41,287 bases of DNA from Candidatus Aegiribacteria sp. (GCA_013138965.1 WTBT01000066.1:1-41287), one strand, 5' to 3'. Numbered from the stretch's first letter, positions 1 to 7,494 are shown. The notes: generated by a model not told the origin, from the sequence alone. Numbers and translations: made by a program.

Positions 1-90
1 CTTGCTCTGAAAGCGCTTTGTGAAATCATGAGTACACAGAAATTATGCTATCCCGGTACTGAGCTGAAAATGGTCTTTGAAGCGGAATGA
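1..90 (+). CDS. C-terminal tail of a gene cut by the window edge (possibly a transposase)
   Basis: Reading frame 1 is open from the first base to a TGA at 88-90 and gives 29 residues. They include a CYPGTELKMVF stretch followed by a short acidic tail. A Pro-Gly-Thr-Asp/Glu-Leu motif close to the C-terminus recalls the tails of some DDE transposases, but that is from memory and weak. Nothing upstream is visible, so function and start cannot be judged. The stop overlaps the ATG of the next frame (ATGA), which fits translational coupling. Confidence 0.35.
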   Translation, partial: LALKALCEIMSTQKLCYPGTELKMVFEAE

Positions 91-458
91 CTCGCATTAA
101 ATTCTTCGCGATGTCAGGTGCTCTGAACTTAGGGATATTTGTTCCTTATGATAAGGAAAATAACACAAATGAAGATCTTCTGAAGACATTTTCTGCCTTC
201 ACGTTAAGTGGATTAGAGAAATTCAACTTAACCACGAATGATATAGTAAATAAGATCGACGATATAATTGAAGTAACTAAGGAATCTTCACAAAACAATA
301 ACGATTACATTCTCCCTATTAGCCAACTCAAGCTCCATATAGAATACATGAAAGAGTCTGAAATCTGCAGAACAAAGTATTTTGAAACTGATATCGGTAA
401 ACTGGAGTTGGAGCTATACATGAAAATGCTTTGTCACCTTGAGAAGCTTGTCAAATAG
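87..458 (+). CDS. Hypothetical 123-residue protein, AT-rich
   Basis: The ATG overlaps the preceding stop as ATGA. The predicted product is largely helical, acidic to neutral, and without signal peptide or membrane segment. The composition (many Asn, Lys, Ile; AT-rich codons) differs from the GC-richer genes that follow, which suggests acquired DNA. No family was recognised. The second half (residues about 75-123) is rich in Leu, Glu and Lys and could form paired helices. It could be a cargo or accessory gene of the partly visible upstream gene. Coding status is moderately likely because of the coupled start and the length in an AT-rich frame. Confidence 0.4.
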   Translation: MTRIKFFAMSGALNLGIFVPYDKENNTNEDLLKTFSAFTLSGLEKFNLTTNDIVNKIDDIIEVTKESSQNNNDYILPISQLKLHIEYMKESEICRTKYFETDIGKLELELYMKMLCHLEKLVK

Positions 459-934
459 TATAATGTAGTATGTTTCCGTTTAGCAAGGACTAAGGGGTCC
501 GGAATTGAGCTGTATGCGGACTGCAAGGTCCGCAATAATCATCTTGAACGACTCCCGGAATCGGTATTTGAATTTGGTCACAAGGGCTGAAGGATTAACC
601 TGTACTGAGTACGAACTTTCGCACTTCCGGAAAATCACCTTAGAACATTCCTGAATCGGAGCAGAAGAAAATACATAAATATTAGACTACGCCTCAACAT
701 CTTATCTATGCAGCCTCCTGCAAAAAAGAAAAACGAGAGTGCAATATGAGCCGCCAGTGGCGGCGAAGAGGTGGCCGGAGGCCACAACTCCTGCGGAGTC
801 CCTGGACAATGTCCAGGGACGGAGCAGTCGGAGGACGCCCCGCGCTGAACTCCAAGATCAGGAAGTCTGCGTGATGTGTGGAGCGACCGACAGAACCGGA
901 GCGATGACTCGCTGGAAGCGCACATGTTCAGCCG
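459..934. other. 476-base gene-free stretch with several inverted repeats
   Basis: No credible gene is seen; the short open frames here have no recognisable product. The interval starts with small hairpins whose stems are GGAC/GTCC (487-500) and GCGGAC/GTCCGC (516-533). The region 600-740 is AT-richer with no clear motif. The triplet-loop hairpin array at 750-820 is listed separately. After it comes a GC-rich segment (820-934) that resembles neither the serpin gene nor an obvious coding frame. The whole interval could be a decayed or non-coding mobile element. Confidence 0.5.
750..820. repeat. Array of four adjacent hairpins, each with a three-base loop
   Basis: Four perfect inverted repeats follow each other almost without gaps. 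GCCGCC-AGT-GGCGGC lies at 750-764, GTGGCC-GGA-GGCCAC at 771-785, ACTCC-TGC-GGAGT at 787-799, and a 10-bp stem GTCCCTGGAC with loop AAT at 798-820. The stems have unrelated sequences but the same geometry. Each could form in DNA or RNA, on either strand. No T-run follows, so it does not look like an ordinary terminator. It may be part of a dispersed repeat or a structured RNA. Confidence 0.75.
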
Positions 935-2191
935 TCATTCAAGAGGATTCAGAACGCGGCCGATAAAGAGTATCGTTCCGGTTCCACGCTCCCTGATAAG
1001 GTATATGAACGGGCGGTTTATAAGAAATTCAAGTGAGGATCCCCCGCTATTTTTTTCCATCACAACAGCGGTTGCAGCCGCAGCTTCAGTGCCGTTTTCG
1101 TCAACGGAGATGAAGGCTTTGTGAATTACACTTTCTATGTAGAGGGAGTGGGTTCCATCCATTCCTGAAAAATCAGCTGACATATCAAAAGCAGACACCA
1201 TGCCCATCCCGGGGAGAACATTTTCAAGCTGGAATGCGGATACGGTTTCGAATCCCGGCATGCTGAGATAGAGGTTTGTGTCCATCAGGTCGCCTGTTAT
1301 CTCCGAAATTAAATCGTTCCCCAGACGGTCTTCCACCTCAAAGAAGCAATGCTCATCCGGTACGATAACAAGCATGGATGCTCTTTTATTACTGTATGGC
1401 AGTTCAACTGCCATGTACCCCTCACCCGTTGTCATGGGAAAATGCTCCGTCTGATTCATCATAGGAACTCTAATCTGTTCTCCGCCGATCAGATTGAAAG
1501 GTTGGCCGTGGGTTCCCATTTCATCGAACTGGAAGAGCCATTGCGCATTGAAATAGATAGCATTTGTCAGGACAAGTTTCGTGATGGTTGAAAGAAGACC
1601 GGGAGGGATAAGATCTTCGATTCTATCATCAGTATGTTCCATAACCCACTCATTGATTGTTTCCCGGCAGAGTTCGGGATTATCGGAGAAATCCAGGAAG
1701 CTGATACCCGCACCGTAATTTGCGGCAAGCACAGCAAGAAATCCAGGCAGGAAGGTGTATCCGGTCTGCCCCCATAGAGCATTCACGATATGGAGGCTGA
1801 AGGTGCTGTCTTCTTCCGCATATGCCGCAAGCCTCTGATCCAGGAGGTTGAAAGAAGGATGAAGACGGTTCTCTGGGAGTGAGAATTTCAGGACTTCAGC
1901 CATCTCCGTTTCCGTAGTACCTTCAGCGCCTGCGTAGGTCATTGCCAGCGCTGCTGAAATACTGTAGGGGGAAAAGATAATGTTGCTTTCCTCTTCTCCA
2001 AGTGCTCTGTACAGATCGAATGCAAACGAGCTGTTCCCCGATGCAAGCTCCTGAAGGTCTTCCTCGGTTGCATTCGGTTCAGTGATTCCGGGTATGTTCG
2101 ATGATGATACTCCTTGCGTTTCCCTTGAGGAACACATGCTAAGAAATGAAATCAGCAACGTCGCCAAAAGAATCGATAGAAACCTGCCCAT
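935..2191 (-). CDS. Serpin-family protease inhibitor, predicted lipoprotein
   Basis: The 418-residue product has an N-terminal hydrophobic segment with a lipobox-like LSMC at residues 16-19, so it is probably lipid-anchored outside the cytoplasm. The rest is a full-length serpin fold: NIIFSPYSISAALAMTYAGA (about 69-88), the breach/shutter segment LVLTNAIYFNAQW (about 207-219) and the C-terminal RPFIYLIRERGTGTILFIGR. The reactive-centre hinge GTEAAAATAVV (about 367-377) has the small-residue run of inhibitory serpins. By alignment with antitrypsin, P1 lies near Lys380-Asn381, so a trypsin-like or Asn-tolerant specificity is possible but unproven. A GGAGGG ribosome site lies five bases before the ATG. 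Serpins suicide-inhibit serine or cysteine proteases; here the target may be an own secreted protease or one from neighbours. Confidence 0.93.
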   Translation of the reverse strand: MGRFLSILLATLLISFLSMCSSRETQGVSSSNIPGITEPNATEEDLQELASGNSSFAFDLYRALGEEESNIIFSPYSISAALAMTYAGAEGTTETEMAEVLKFSLPENRLHPSFNLLDQRLAAYAEEDSTFSLHIVNALWGQTGYTFLPGFLAVLAANYGAGISFLDFSDNPELCRETINEWVMEHTDDRIEDLIPPGLLSTITKLVLTNAIYFNAQWLFQFDEMGTHGQPFNLIGGEQIRVPMMNQTEHFPMTTGEGYMAVELPYSNKRASMLVIVPDEHCFFEVEDRLGNDLISEITGDLMDTNLYLSMPGFETVSAFQLENVLPGMGMVSAFDMSADFSGMDGTHSLYIESVIHKAFISVDENGTEAAAATAVVMEKNSGGSSLEFLINRPFIYLIRERGTGTILFIGRVLNPLE

Positions 2192-2753
2192 TTGTACCCT
2201 CCGCTCTTTTGTGGCACGTGAATTTCGAAACTACACCCGTAGATATTGAGTAATATCTTCGCATACGCAAATTACAGATGTCCTGGGCTTCAATGGGAGA
2301 AGATACTATCAGGTGGGTGAGGGATGGGTAGGTAATAGGAAGCTCGATTTTCCGTCTTCCGCGATCAGCCCCGAGATGTCACCTTCAGGCTGAATATCCT
2401 CTCCTAATTTCAGTGCCGGAATCCATTATACACCGATTTTCGCACAGCCATAACCGTCACGGTTGTATAAGATATTTAAGAGAATCATCGGAAGCGAAGT
2501 TCGAGCTCGACGTTCCCGAAACCCGGAACTTCAGAGGGCAGCTTCTCCCATTTGGTGAGTGAAATTATAAATTTGCTTCTCAAGAAGTGCGAAATGTAAG
2601 GTATAAATCTGACTTTCAACCATCTCCCATGGCGAATCCATAAAGGGATCCCTATTTCGAGGAGAGTCCCTATGGACGGTACGTAACAAGCAATTTGTTC
2701 TTTTGTGTTGCATTATTGTTGTTACGAAAGGGATGTTTTAGTAGATTATCCAT
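2192..2753. other. Divergent intergenic region between serpin and Fic genes
   Basis: These 562 bases separate two divergently transcribed genes and must carry both promoters. Visible palindromes are AGATATT-GAGT-AATATCT (2241-2258), AACCGT-C-ACGGTT (2452-2464) and TCGAGCTCGA (2501-2510). A 60-codon frame on the minus strand (2531-2713) has no recognisable features and no ribosome site and is not called. The part next to the Fic gene is AT-rich, but no convincing -35/-10 pair was found. Confidence 0.45.
2241..2258. promoter_or_regulatory. Candidate operator upstream of the serpin gene
   Basis: A perfect 7-bp inverted repeat, AGATATT-GAGT-AATATCT, lies 50 bases upstream of the serpin ATG, where a repressor or activator site would be expected. 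AT-rich stems with a four-base spacer suit a dimeric regulator better than a terminator. No regulator gene is adjacent, so the partner is unknown. Confidence 0.35.
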
Positions 2754-3728
2754 ATGAAACAATCATTATCCAAACTGGCTCCGTATGAAAAAGAGATTCG
2801 GGCTCTGCGCAAGCAGGGCATAGGTTTCAGAGATATTGCGACCATGCTTAAGCGAATGCACGGTTTAACCATCTCGCATAACTCTGTTTTCTCGTTTCTG
2901 AAAACCAGGGATCGTGTAACACAAAAAGCTGTTCTCTTTTATGAAGGCCTGCCTGAAGATATTCTTTCGTCACTACTCAAGCAGATATCGGCGCTATGGA
3001 CTTATGATTCCACTGCGATAGAGGGAAATACGCTAACGCTCGGCGAAACTATCAAAGTGCTGGAGCTTGGGCTTACGATCAGCGGCAAACCTCTTAAGGA
3101 TCATGAGGAGGTTTATGGACACGCAAAAGCTATTGATCTGATTTATGATTTGATGAAGAAGGAGAAGATTGAATCGGAGGATTTATTTAATCTGCATCGC
3201 TGTGTAATGCAGAAAAGTGCCATCGACAGTATGCGTCCTGTCGGCGACTGGAAACGGGATTTTAACGGAACAACAGGAATGCGTGACGACAAACCTGTGT
3301 ACATGGAATATGCGTCTCCGACGGATACACCGAAACTGATGTCCCGCTGGATAAAAGAATTTAATCGTAAATTAAACACCGCAAACTCTTGGGTTAAATC
3401 TATCAATATCTATTCATGGATCCACCTGAGTTTTGTGCGGATTCATCCGTTTTTTGACGGTAACGGACGTGTGGTCCGGCTGATTGCCAACCTACCCCTG
3501 CTTCGTTGCGGCCAGCCGCCCATTCTGATTTCCATGAAACGGCGGGTTGAATATATCGATCTGCTCTGGACATATCAGAACGCGATCGGACAGATCAAAG
3601 CTGGTGACCGCCTGCTTGCTCCGCACGAAACCATTTCCAGTTTCAAGGAAATGCTCAGAGAAGAATGGCATGAAACCATTGAGATGGTTGATAAAGCGCA
3701 TAAACGGGCACAGCAACGGTCAGAGTAG
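2754..3728 (+). CDS. Fic-domain protein (AMP-transferase type) with N-terminal helix-turn-helix-like segment
   Basis: The 324-residue protein has the Fic core motif HPFFDGNGRVVR at 231-242, with the catalytic His231, the anion-binding GNG and Arg. Such enzymes usually transfer AMP from ATP to a hydroxyl side chain of a target protein. The inhibitory motif STAIEGN (86-92) lies N-terminal to the core, as in class II Fic proteins, and its Glu90 would block ATP gamma-phosphate binding until released. Residues about 13-50 look like a helix-turn-helix (RKQGIGFRDIATML followed by a recognition-type helix), suggesting DNA or partner binding. All key residues are present, so it should be active. No Shine-Dalgarno sequence is obvious before the ATG. 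No antitoxin gene sits next to it, consistent with built-in inhibition. Target unknown. Confidence 0.92.
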   Translation: MKQSLSKLAPYEKEIRALRKQGIGFRDIATMLKRMHGLTISHNSVFSFLKTRDRVTQKAVLFYEGLPEDILSSLLKQISALWTYDSTAIEGNTLTLGETIKVLELGLTISGKPLKDHEEVYGHAKAIDLIYDLMKKEKIESEDLFNLHRCVMQKSAIDSMRPVGDWKRDFNGTTGMRDDKPVYMEYASPTDTPKLMSRWIKEFNRKLNTANSWVKSINIYSWIHLSFVRIHPFFDGNGRVVRLIANLPLLRCGQPPILISMKRRVEYIDLLWTYQNAIGQIKAGDRLLAPHETISSFKEMLREEWHETIEMVDKAHKRAQQRSE

Positions 3729-3746
3729 CCGCCAATTAGGTTCTGA

Positions 3747-5163
3747 GTGACATACGCAAAACACATAGCCAAAATAGCTGTGCTTTTATTTCTGCTGCAC
3801 TTTCCTGCTACGTTGATAGCAGAACCTGACTCGATTCCATGGCCTGTGGGAACCACTCCTGCAGGGCAGGATTCTTCCCGCACGTTGTTTTCTTCATATG
3901 GTACTCATCATATAGGATGGGATCAGGTTCCCGCCACTTCTGGAATAAATTTTCACTTCGGGATTGATATTGATGCCAGTACTACTGCTGATGGATGCAA
4001 TGTCGTTCGAAACGTTGAGGATGGATATTCATGTTGGTGGGGTACAGACACTTTGTCAACAGGTGATGTGCAGTAGGTTGTGGTTGTAGGTGAGGAGCAA
4101 CTCGGTGATGAGGGCTGGAACTATCAACATTTGGGTGAACTCAATATTGATTTCCTTGATCCTACTATGTTTCACCCAATCGGCGATTCGATTGGAATAA
4201 TGCATCCAGCCGTTTGGCATCCTCATCTGCACTTCATGCGTAGTGAAGCACCATATACCTCCTCACATCCCGCCCTCTGCAATCCTCTTGATTATTTGGT
4301 TCCTTCAGCAACCTCTGCTGGTGGTTTCACATGGGGATGGGATGCAAACCGTGACAGATCGTTTTTCTTGCCTGATATGGATTACCTCGACTGGGGAGAC
4401 TGGACCGCAGTGTCTGAAGTATGGAGTGATACTCTGGATAGAACGGAACTTGCGGGCGCAGTTGACTTCTTGTACGGACAGTCACTTAATGCTGCTGGCA
4501 TGGCGGATATTTACACGGATGCAGATGGAATAGATGAATTGAATCCGCAAAGAATACTGTGGAAAATCGTTTGTGAACTACCGAGTGGAGATCAGGTTTG
4601 CGATACACGCTATGTCGTGGATTTCAGCCGCGCGGGTTTTAACGAGAACTCCTCAAACATCGGAGATGCAAGCATCCGGGGCGCGGATAACAGAAGAGTC
4701 ATCTCATGCCGAACGAACATCAGTACATGAGAGAACGGCTGAAGCGATACCGACTGCAGCAGATCATGCCGCTCTTTCGAGGGGCAATCCAGGCTGCCTG
4801 ACCGATGGTTCCACAGAGGTTCGTTACATCCGGATACGTGGAGCTTCCGGTCTTTCGGAGGTCAGTGTTTGCGGAGTAAGGGAAACTGAGAATGCAGTTT
4901 CATCTGTTGAGATTGTTCGCTGTGCTGGAGAGGAAGGCTGGATGTTCGCGATTCCTGTTGCCGAGCGGAGTGAAGATGCTTTGGTGAATATCTATGATGT
5001 TTCCGGCCGCATGATCTGGAGCGGTCATGCTGAATCGGGCAGTGTTCTTCACTGGAACGGTTACACTGGTGATGGAACGCCTGTGCCCAATGGAGTATAC
5101 CTTTATCAGTGCAGCATAGGTTCTGATGTAAGCAGCGGCAGTTTTGTTGTGAGGAGGGATTAG
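3747..5163 (+). pseudogene. Broken gene for a secreted M23-like peptidase with C-terminal sorting-type domain
   Basis: Three pieces read as one ancestral protein. Piece 1 (GTG 3747 to TAG 4076) has a signal peptide (residues about 8-25) and FHFGIDIDA, the His-x3-Asp zinc motif of M23/LytM peptidases. After the in-frame amber stop the same frame continues (4077-4730) with WNYQHLGEL and HPHLHF, the His-x-His motif of the same fold. Near 4660-4730 the coding signal moves to the next frame, which runs to 5163. That last piece ends in a FlgD/type-9-like beta-sandwich (VNIYDVSGRMIW ... GVYLYQC ... FVVRR). Two lesions make a functional product unlikely, though readthrough or sequence error cannot be excluded. 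The family usually cleaves peptidoglycan cross-links or, when degenerate, only binds. Confidence 0.8.
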
Positions 5164-5242
5164 AAGAGCGTTGTCAGCACTCATTCATCCTGACTGTTTT
5201 GCTTCGAAACTTTAAACACTGCTCTGAACGTGGTGTCGTTAA

Positions 5243-5276
5243 AAGCCCCCGTCTCCCGGAAGGGGGGCGGGGGCTT
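5243..5276 (+). terminator. GC-rich hairpin, probable terminator after the peptidase pseudogene
   Basis: AAGCCCCCG (5243-5251) pairs perfectly with CGGGGGCTT (5268-5276), and the inner TCTCCC/GGGGGG extends the stem to 15 bp (with two G-T pairs) around a GGAA loop. No T-run follows on the plus strand; instead the 3' arm runs directly into the -35 element of the next promoter. It likely insulates the oxygen-defence operon from upstream transcription. Confidence 0.6.
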
Positions 5277-5302
5277 GACCCTGTAGAAAGAAGCCCTATA
5301 AT
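5275..5302 (+). promoter_or_regulatory. Sigma-70-type promoter of the oxygen-defence operon
   Basis: TTGACC (5275-5280) and TATAAT (5297-5302) are separated by 16 bases and lie about 33 bases upstream of the TTG start of the Fur/PerR gene. This is a near-consensus housekeeping promoter. Its -35 box overlaps the 3' arm of the upstream hairpin, and its -10 box touches the candidate PerR operator. Confidence 0.75.
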
Positions 5303-5316
5303 AGGAATAATTCTTA
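5302..5316. promoter_or_regulatory. Candidate PerR/Fur box (7-1-7 inverted repeat)
   Basis: TAGGAAT-A-ATTCTTA is a 7-1-7 inverted repeat with one mismatch, the geometry known for Fur-family operators. It starts at the last base of the -10 box and covers the expected transcription start, so a bound repressor would block initiation. The adjacent gene encodes a Fur-family protein, which argues for autoregulation of the whole operon. Confidence 0.6.
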
Positions 5317-5334
5317 ATACGAATAGGGGATATT

Positions 5335-5751
5335 TTGCTTGAGGGACAGCTTAGAAGGAATACAAGGCAGAAAAGAGTAATACTCCGGTCAGTGGAGCAG
5401 CTGGGGTGTCATCCTACCGCCGTTCAGATTTACAATACTGTTAGAAAAGTATTGCCCAGAACAAGCCTCAGTACAGTTTACAGAAATCTTGGAATACTTG
5501 TGGATCAGGGAAAGATCAGAGCTGTCAAGGGTGCCGGTTCGGAAATCCATTACGATCATAATACAGGTGCGCATAATCATATTGAATGTACCGTCTGCGG
5601 TCGGGTTTGTGATGTGCATATGGATCCGGTGGATATTGATACAATGAATCCTGAAACGGTTTCGAATTTTATTGTAATGGAAGTTCGTATGAATATATTA
5701 GGAATATGTCCGGAATGTGCTGAACAATTGGAAAAGGAGAAGTTGCAATGA
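5335..5751 (+). CDS. perR: Fur-family transcriptional repressor, PerR-like
   Basis: The 138-residue protein has a winged helix (residues about 5-65, with SLSTVYRNLGIL as the recognition region) and a metal-binding dimerisation domain. Structural zinc would be held by Cys85, Cys88, Cys125 and Cys128. Likely regulatory metal ligands are His26, Asp74, His80, His82 and Asp93, matching B. subtilis PerR His37, Asp85, His91, His93 and Asp104. The Asp rather than Glu at the last position favours PerR over Fur. In PerR, peroxide oxidises the iron-binding His residues and releases the repressor. The start is TTG at 5335, preceded by AGGGGA. It overlaps the next gene by four bases (ATGA) and heads an operon of peroxide, superoxide and oxygen scavengers, which supports a peroxide-sensing role. 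Confidence 0.9.
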   Translation: MLEGQLRRNTRQKRVILRSVEQLGCHPTAVQIYNTVRKVLPRTSLSTVYRNLGILVDQGKIRAVKGAGSEIHYDHNTGAHNHIECTVCGRVCDVHMDPVDIDTMNPETVSNFIVMEVRMNILGICPECAEQLEKEKLQ

Positions 5752-6320
5752 GTATAAAGGGAACGAAAACAGAGAAGAACATCCTGAAGGCATTCGCCGG
5801 TGAATCACAGGCAAGGAACAGGTACACCTATTTCGCTTCCAGGGCGAAAAAGGACGGTTATGTACAGATTGCGAATATCTTCGAGGAAACTGCGAATCAG
5901 GAGAAAGAACACGCAAAGCGTCTTTTCAAGCTCCTCGAGGGCTCCGAGGTCGAGATTACCGATTCCTATCCTGCGGGAAAGATAGGTTCAACAGATGAAA
6001 ACCTTAAGGCTGCGGCATCGGGCGAGAATTTCGAACATACGGAAATGTATCCGGGATTTGCTGCGATAGCCCGCTCCGAGGGTTTCGATGTCATAGCTGT
6101 TATCTTCAAATCCATCGCTGTTGCCGAGAAGCAGCACGAGAAACGATACCTCGGCCTTCTGAAGAATATCAATGAAGGTAAAGTTTTCAAGAAGGATGAT
6201 ACAGTTATCTGGCGATGCCAGAACTGTGGATACCTGCACGAAGGAAGCGAAGCGCCTGACAGCTGTCCTGCCTGCGCACACCCTCAGGCACACTTTGAGC
6301 TTCTGGCTGAGAACTGGTAG
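5748..6320 (+). CDS. rbr: Rubrerythrin (NADH-linked peroxide reductase of anaerobes)
   Basis: At 190 residues this is the classical rubrerythrin layout. An N-terminal four-helix ferritin-like domain carries the di-iron ligands (GES at 18-20, EKEH at 52-55, and further Glu and His in the HTEMYPGFAAIARSEG and AVAEKQHEKRY helices). A C-terminal rubredoxin-like domain holds one iron by Cys157, Cys160, Cys173 and Cys176. The enzyme reduces hydrogen peroxide to water in the cytoplasm, taking electrons through its rubredoxin centre. The gene overlaps perR by four bases, so it is translationally coupled to its likely regulator. All motifs are intact. Confidence 0.96.
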   Translation: MSIKGTKTEKNILKAFAGESQARNRYTYFASRAKKDGYVQIANIFEETANQEKEHAKRLFKLLEGSEVEITDSYPAGKIGSTDENLKAAASGENFEHTEMYPGFAAIARSEGFDVIAVIFKSIAVAEKQHEKRYLGLLKNINEGKVFKKDDTVIWRCQNCGYLHEGSEAPDSCPACAHPQAHFELLAENW

Positions 6321-6354
6321 ATGAGGAAAATGAGGATTGAAAGGAGTTGTTGAA

Positions 6355-6732
6355 ATGACTGAACGTATGGAAATATACAAATGCAAGATATGCGGAAACA
6401 TAGTTGAGATGACGCGCGGAGGAGCAGGAGAACTTGTCTGCTGCGGGCAGCCGATGGTTAAAATGGAAGAGCAGGCTGCCGATATGGCAACCGAGAAACA
6501 TGTGCCTGTTATCGAGAAGATCGATGGTGGCTACAGAGTTACTGTGGGTTCAACTCTGCATCCCATGGTCGATGATCATTACATAGAATGGATCGAGCTT
6601 GTCTCGGGAGACAGTATCTACAGAAAGTATCTGAAACCTGGAATGGACCCTGTAGCTGAATTCAGAACCGTTGATCCTGGCGAAGTATCCGCAAGAGAAT
6701 ACTGCAGCATCCACGGTCTCTGGAAGGGATAA
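6355..6732 (+). CDS. dfx: Desulfoferrodoxin, superoxide reductase (two-iron form)
   Basis: A start at ATG 6355 is chosen over the in-frame TTG at 6337 because AAAGGAG ends eight bases upstream and the resulting 125 residues fit the family. The N-terminal desulforedoxin domain has Cys10, Cys13, Cys29 and Cys30 for centre I. The catalytic centre II has His49, His69, His75, Cys117 and His120, with the conserved Glu47-Lys48 that help turnover. The enzyme reduces superoxide to peroxide without making oxygen. Placed right after rubrerythrin, it would hand its peroxide product to that enzyme. Electrons probably come from a rubredoxin. Confidence 0.96.
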   Translation: MTERMEIYKCKICGNIVEMTRGGAGELVCCGQPMVKMEEQAADMATEKHVPVIEKIDGGYRVTVGSTLHPMVDDHYIEWIELVSGDSIYRKYLKPGMDPVAEFRTVDPGEVSAREYCSIHGLWKG

Positions 6733-6734
6733 AC

Positions 6735-6905
6735 GTGCTTAGCGAAAATATGCAGAATGCGATCAACCGTCAGATCAATGCCGAGCTGTATTCTTCATAT
6801 CTGTATGTGTCGATGGCGATGTATTTCGAATCGATTGATATGAGCGGTGCGGCGAAGTGGATGAACGCGCAGGCGCAGGAGGAACTGGTTCATGATAGAC
6901 AATGA
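6735..6905 (+). pseudogene. Ferritin, truncated to the first 56 residues
   Basis: From GTG 6735 the frame gives a typical bacterial ferritin N-terminus: MLSENMQNAINRQINAELYS, then SMAMYFESIDMSGAAKWM and AQAQEELVH. It ends at TGA 6905 shortly after the first ExxH-like ligand motif. Complete ferritins have about 165 residues with four long helices, so three quarters are missing and the iron cage cannot form. The sequence after 6905 does not continue the ferritin in any frame, which points to a deletion that joined the stub to the next gene rather than a point mutation. It keeps its place in the operon three bases after dfx. Confidence 0.85.
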
Positions 6906-6961
6906 ACTCGGACAAAGGGTATTCAGTTCCGCTGCCGACAGCGGAGAGTAGGAGTAACGAA

Positions 6962-7462
6962 ATGGGAGACCAGTTCAATGCCGAAGAAATACTTAGAATG
7001 GCTGAACAGATCGAAAAAAACGGACAGGAGTTCTACAGGAACGCTTCAAATGCTGTAGATGATTTTGAGGTTTCCAGGCTCCTTTCGGATCTTGCTGAGT
7101 GGGAAAAGGGACATGAAATCCTCTTCACGTCCATGAGGAATGAGCTCAGCAGGGAAGAAAAAACCCGGACCGCCATTGACCCTTACTGTGAAGCTGCGCT
7201 CTACCTGAAAGCTATGGCCGATGATCACGTTTTCAAGCAGCAGACGGCTGAATCGTTGACACAGTTTAAAGAAGATGAGAGTACCGAAAAGATCATTGAT
7301 CTTGCCATTCAGTTTGAGAAAGACTCTCTTCTTTTCTTCCTCGGACTTGAAAGGATGGTTTCCCCAAGGTTGGGCAAGGAAAGAGTTTATGAGATTATCG
7401 ATGAGGAAATCGGCCATATCGCATACCTCGAGAAACAGAGAAGCAGGCTGAATTCCAGATAG
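6962..7462 (+). CDS. Rubrerythrin/ferritin-like di-iron protein without rubredoxin domain
   Basis: The frame opens at 6902, but ATG 6962 has TAGGAG seven bases upstream and starts where homology to the ferritin-like fold begins, so it is preferred (166 residues). Four helices carry the pattern of a di-iron site: EQIEKNGQEFYRNAS, then EWEKGHE, later QFEKDSLLFFLGLE, and EEIGHIAYLEKQ near the end. There are no CxxC motifs, so it lacks its own electron-transfer domain. Such proteins occur in anaerobes as peroxidases or iron-oxidising partners. It follows a ferritin remnant and precedes fprA, so a role in oxidative stress or iron handling is likely. The substrate is unknown. Confidence 0.85.
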   Translation: MGDQFNAEEILRMAEQIEKNGQEFYRNASNAVDDFEVSRLLSDLAEWEKGHEILFTSMRNELSREEKTRTAIDPYCEAALYLKAMADDHVFKQQTAESLTQFKEDESTEKIIDLAIQFEKDSLLFFLGLERMVSPRLGKERVYEIIDEEIGHIAYLEKQRSRLNSR

Positions 7463-7494
7463 AAGCTCGTTTAAACAATTCCTGAGGAGAATGG

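Noticed and set aside
750..820. CRISPR array or rho-independent terminator as explanation for the hairpins.
   Set aside because: The units are not repeats of each other and have no spacers, and no T-run follows.
635..925. A 96-codon minus-strand frame over the hairpin array.
   Set aside because: Its sequence follows the palindromes (Arg, Pro and Ser-rich) and lacks protein character; the DNA structure is the better explanation.
2531..2713. A 60-codon minus-strand frame between the serpin and Fic genes.
   Set aside because: No ribosome site, no domain, and located in a region that must contain promoters.
4074..4076. UAG read as an amino acid (recoded genetic code).
   Set aside because: The same gene also has a frameshift, and no other clear gene in the window has an internal TAG. 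Gene decay or error explains it better.
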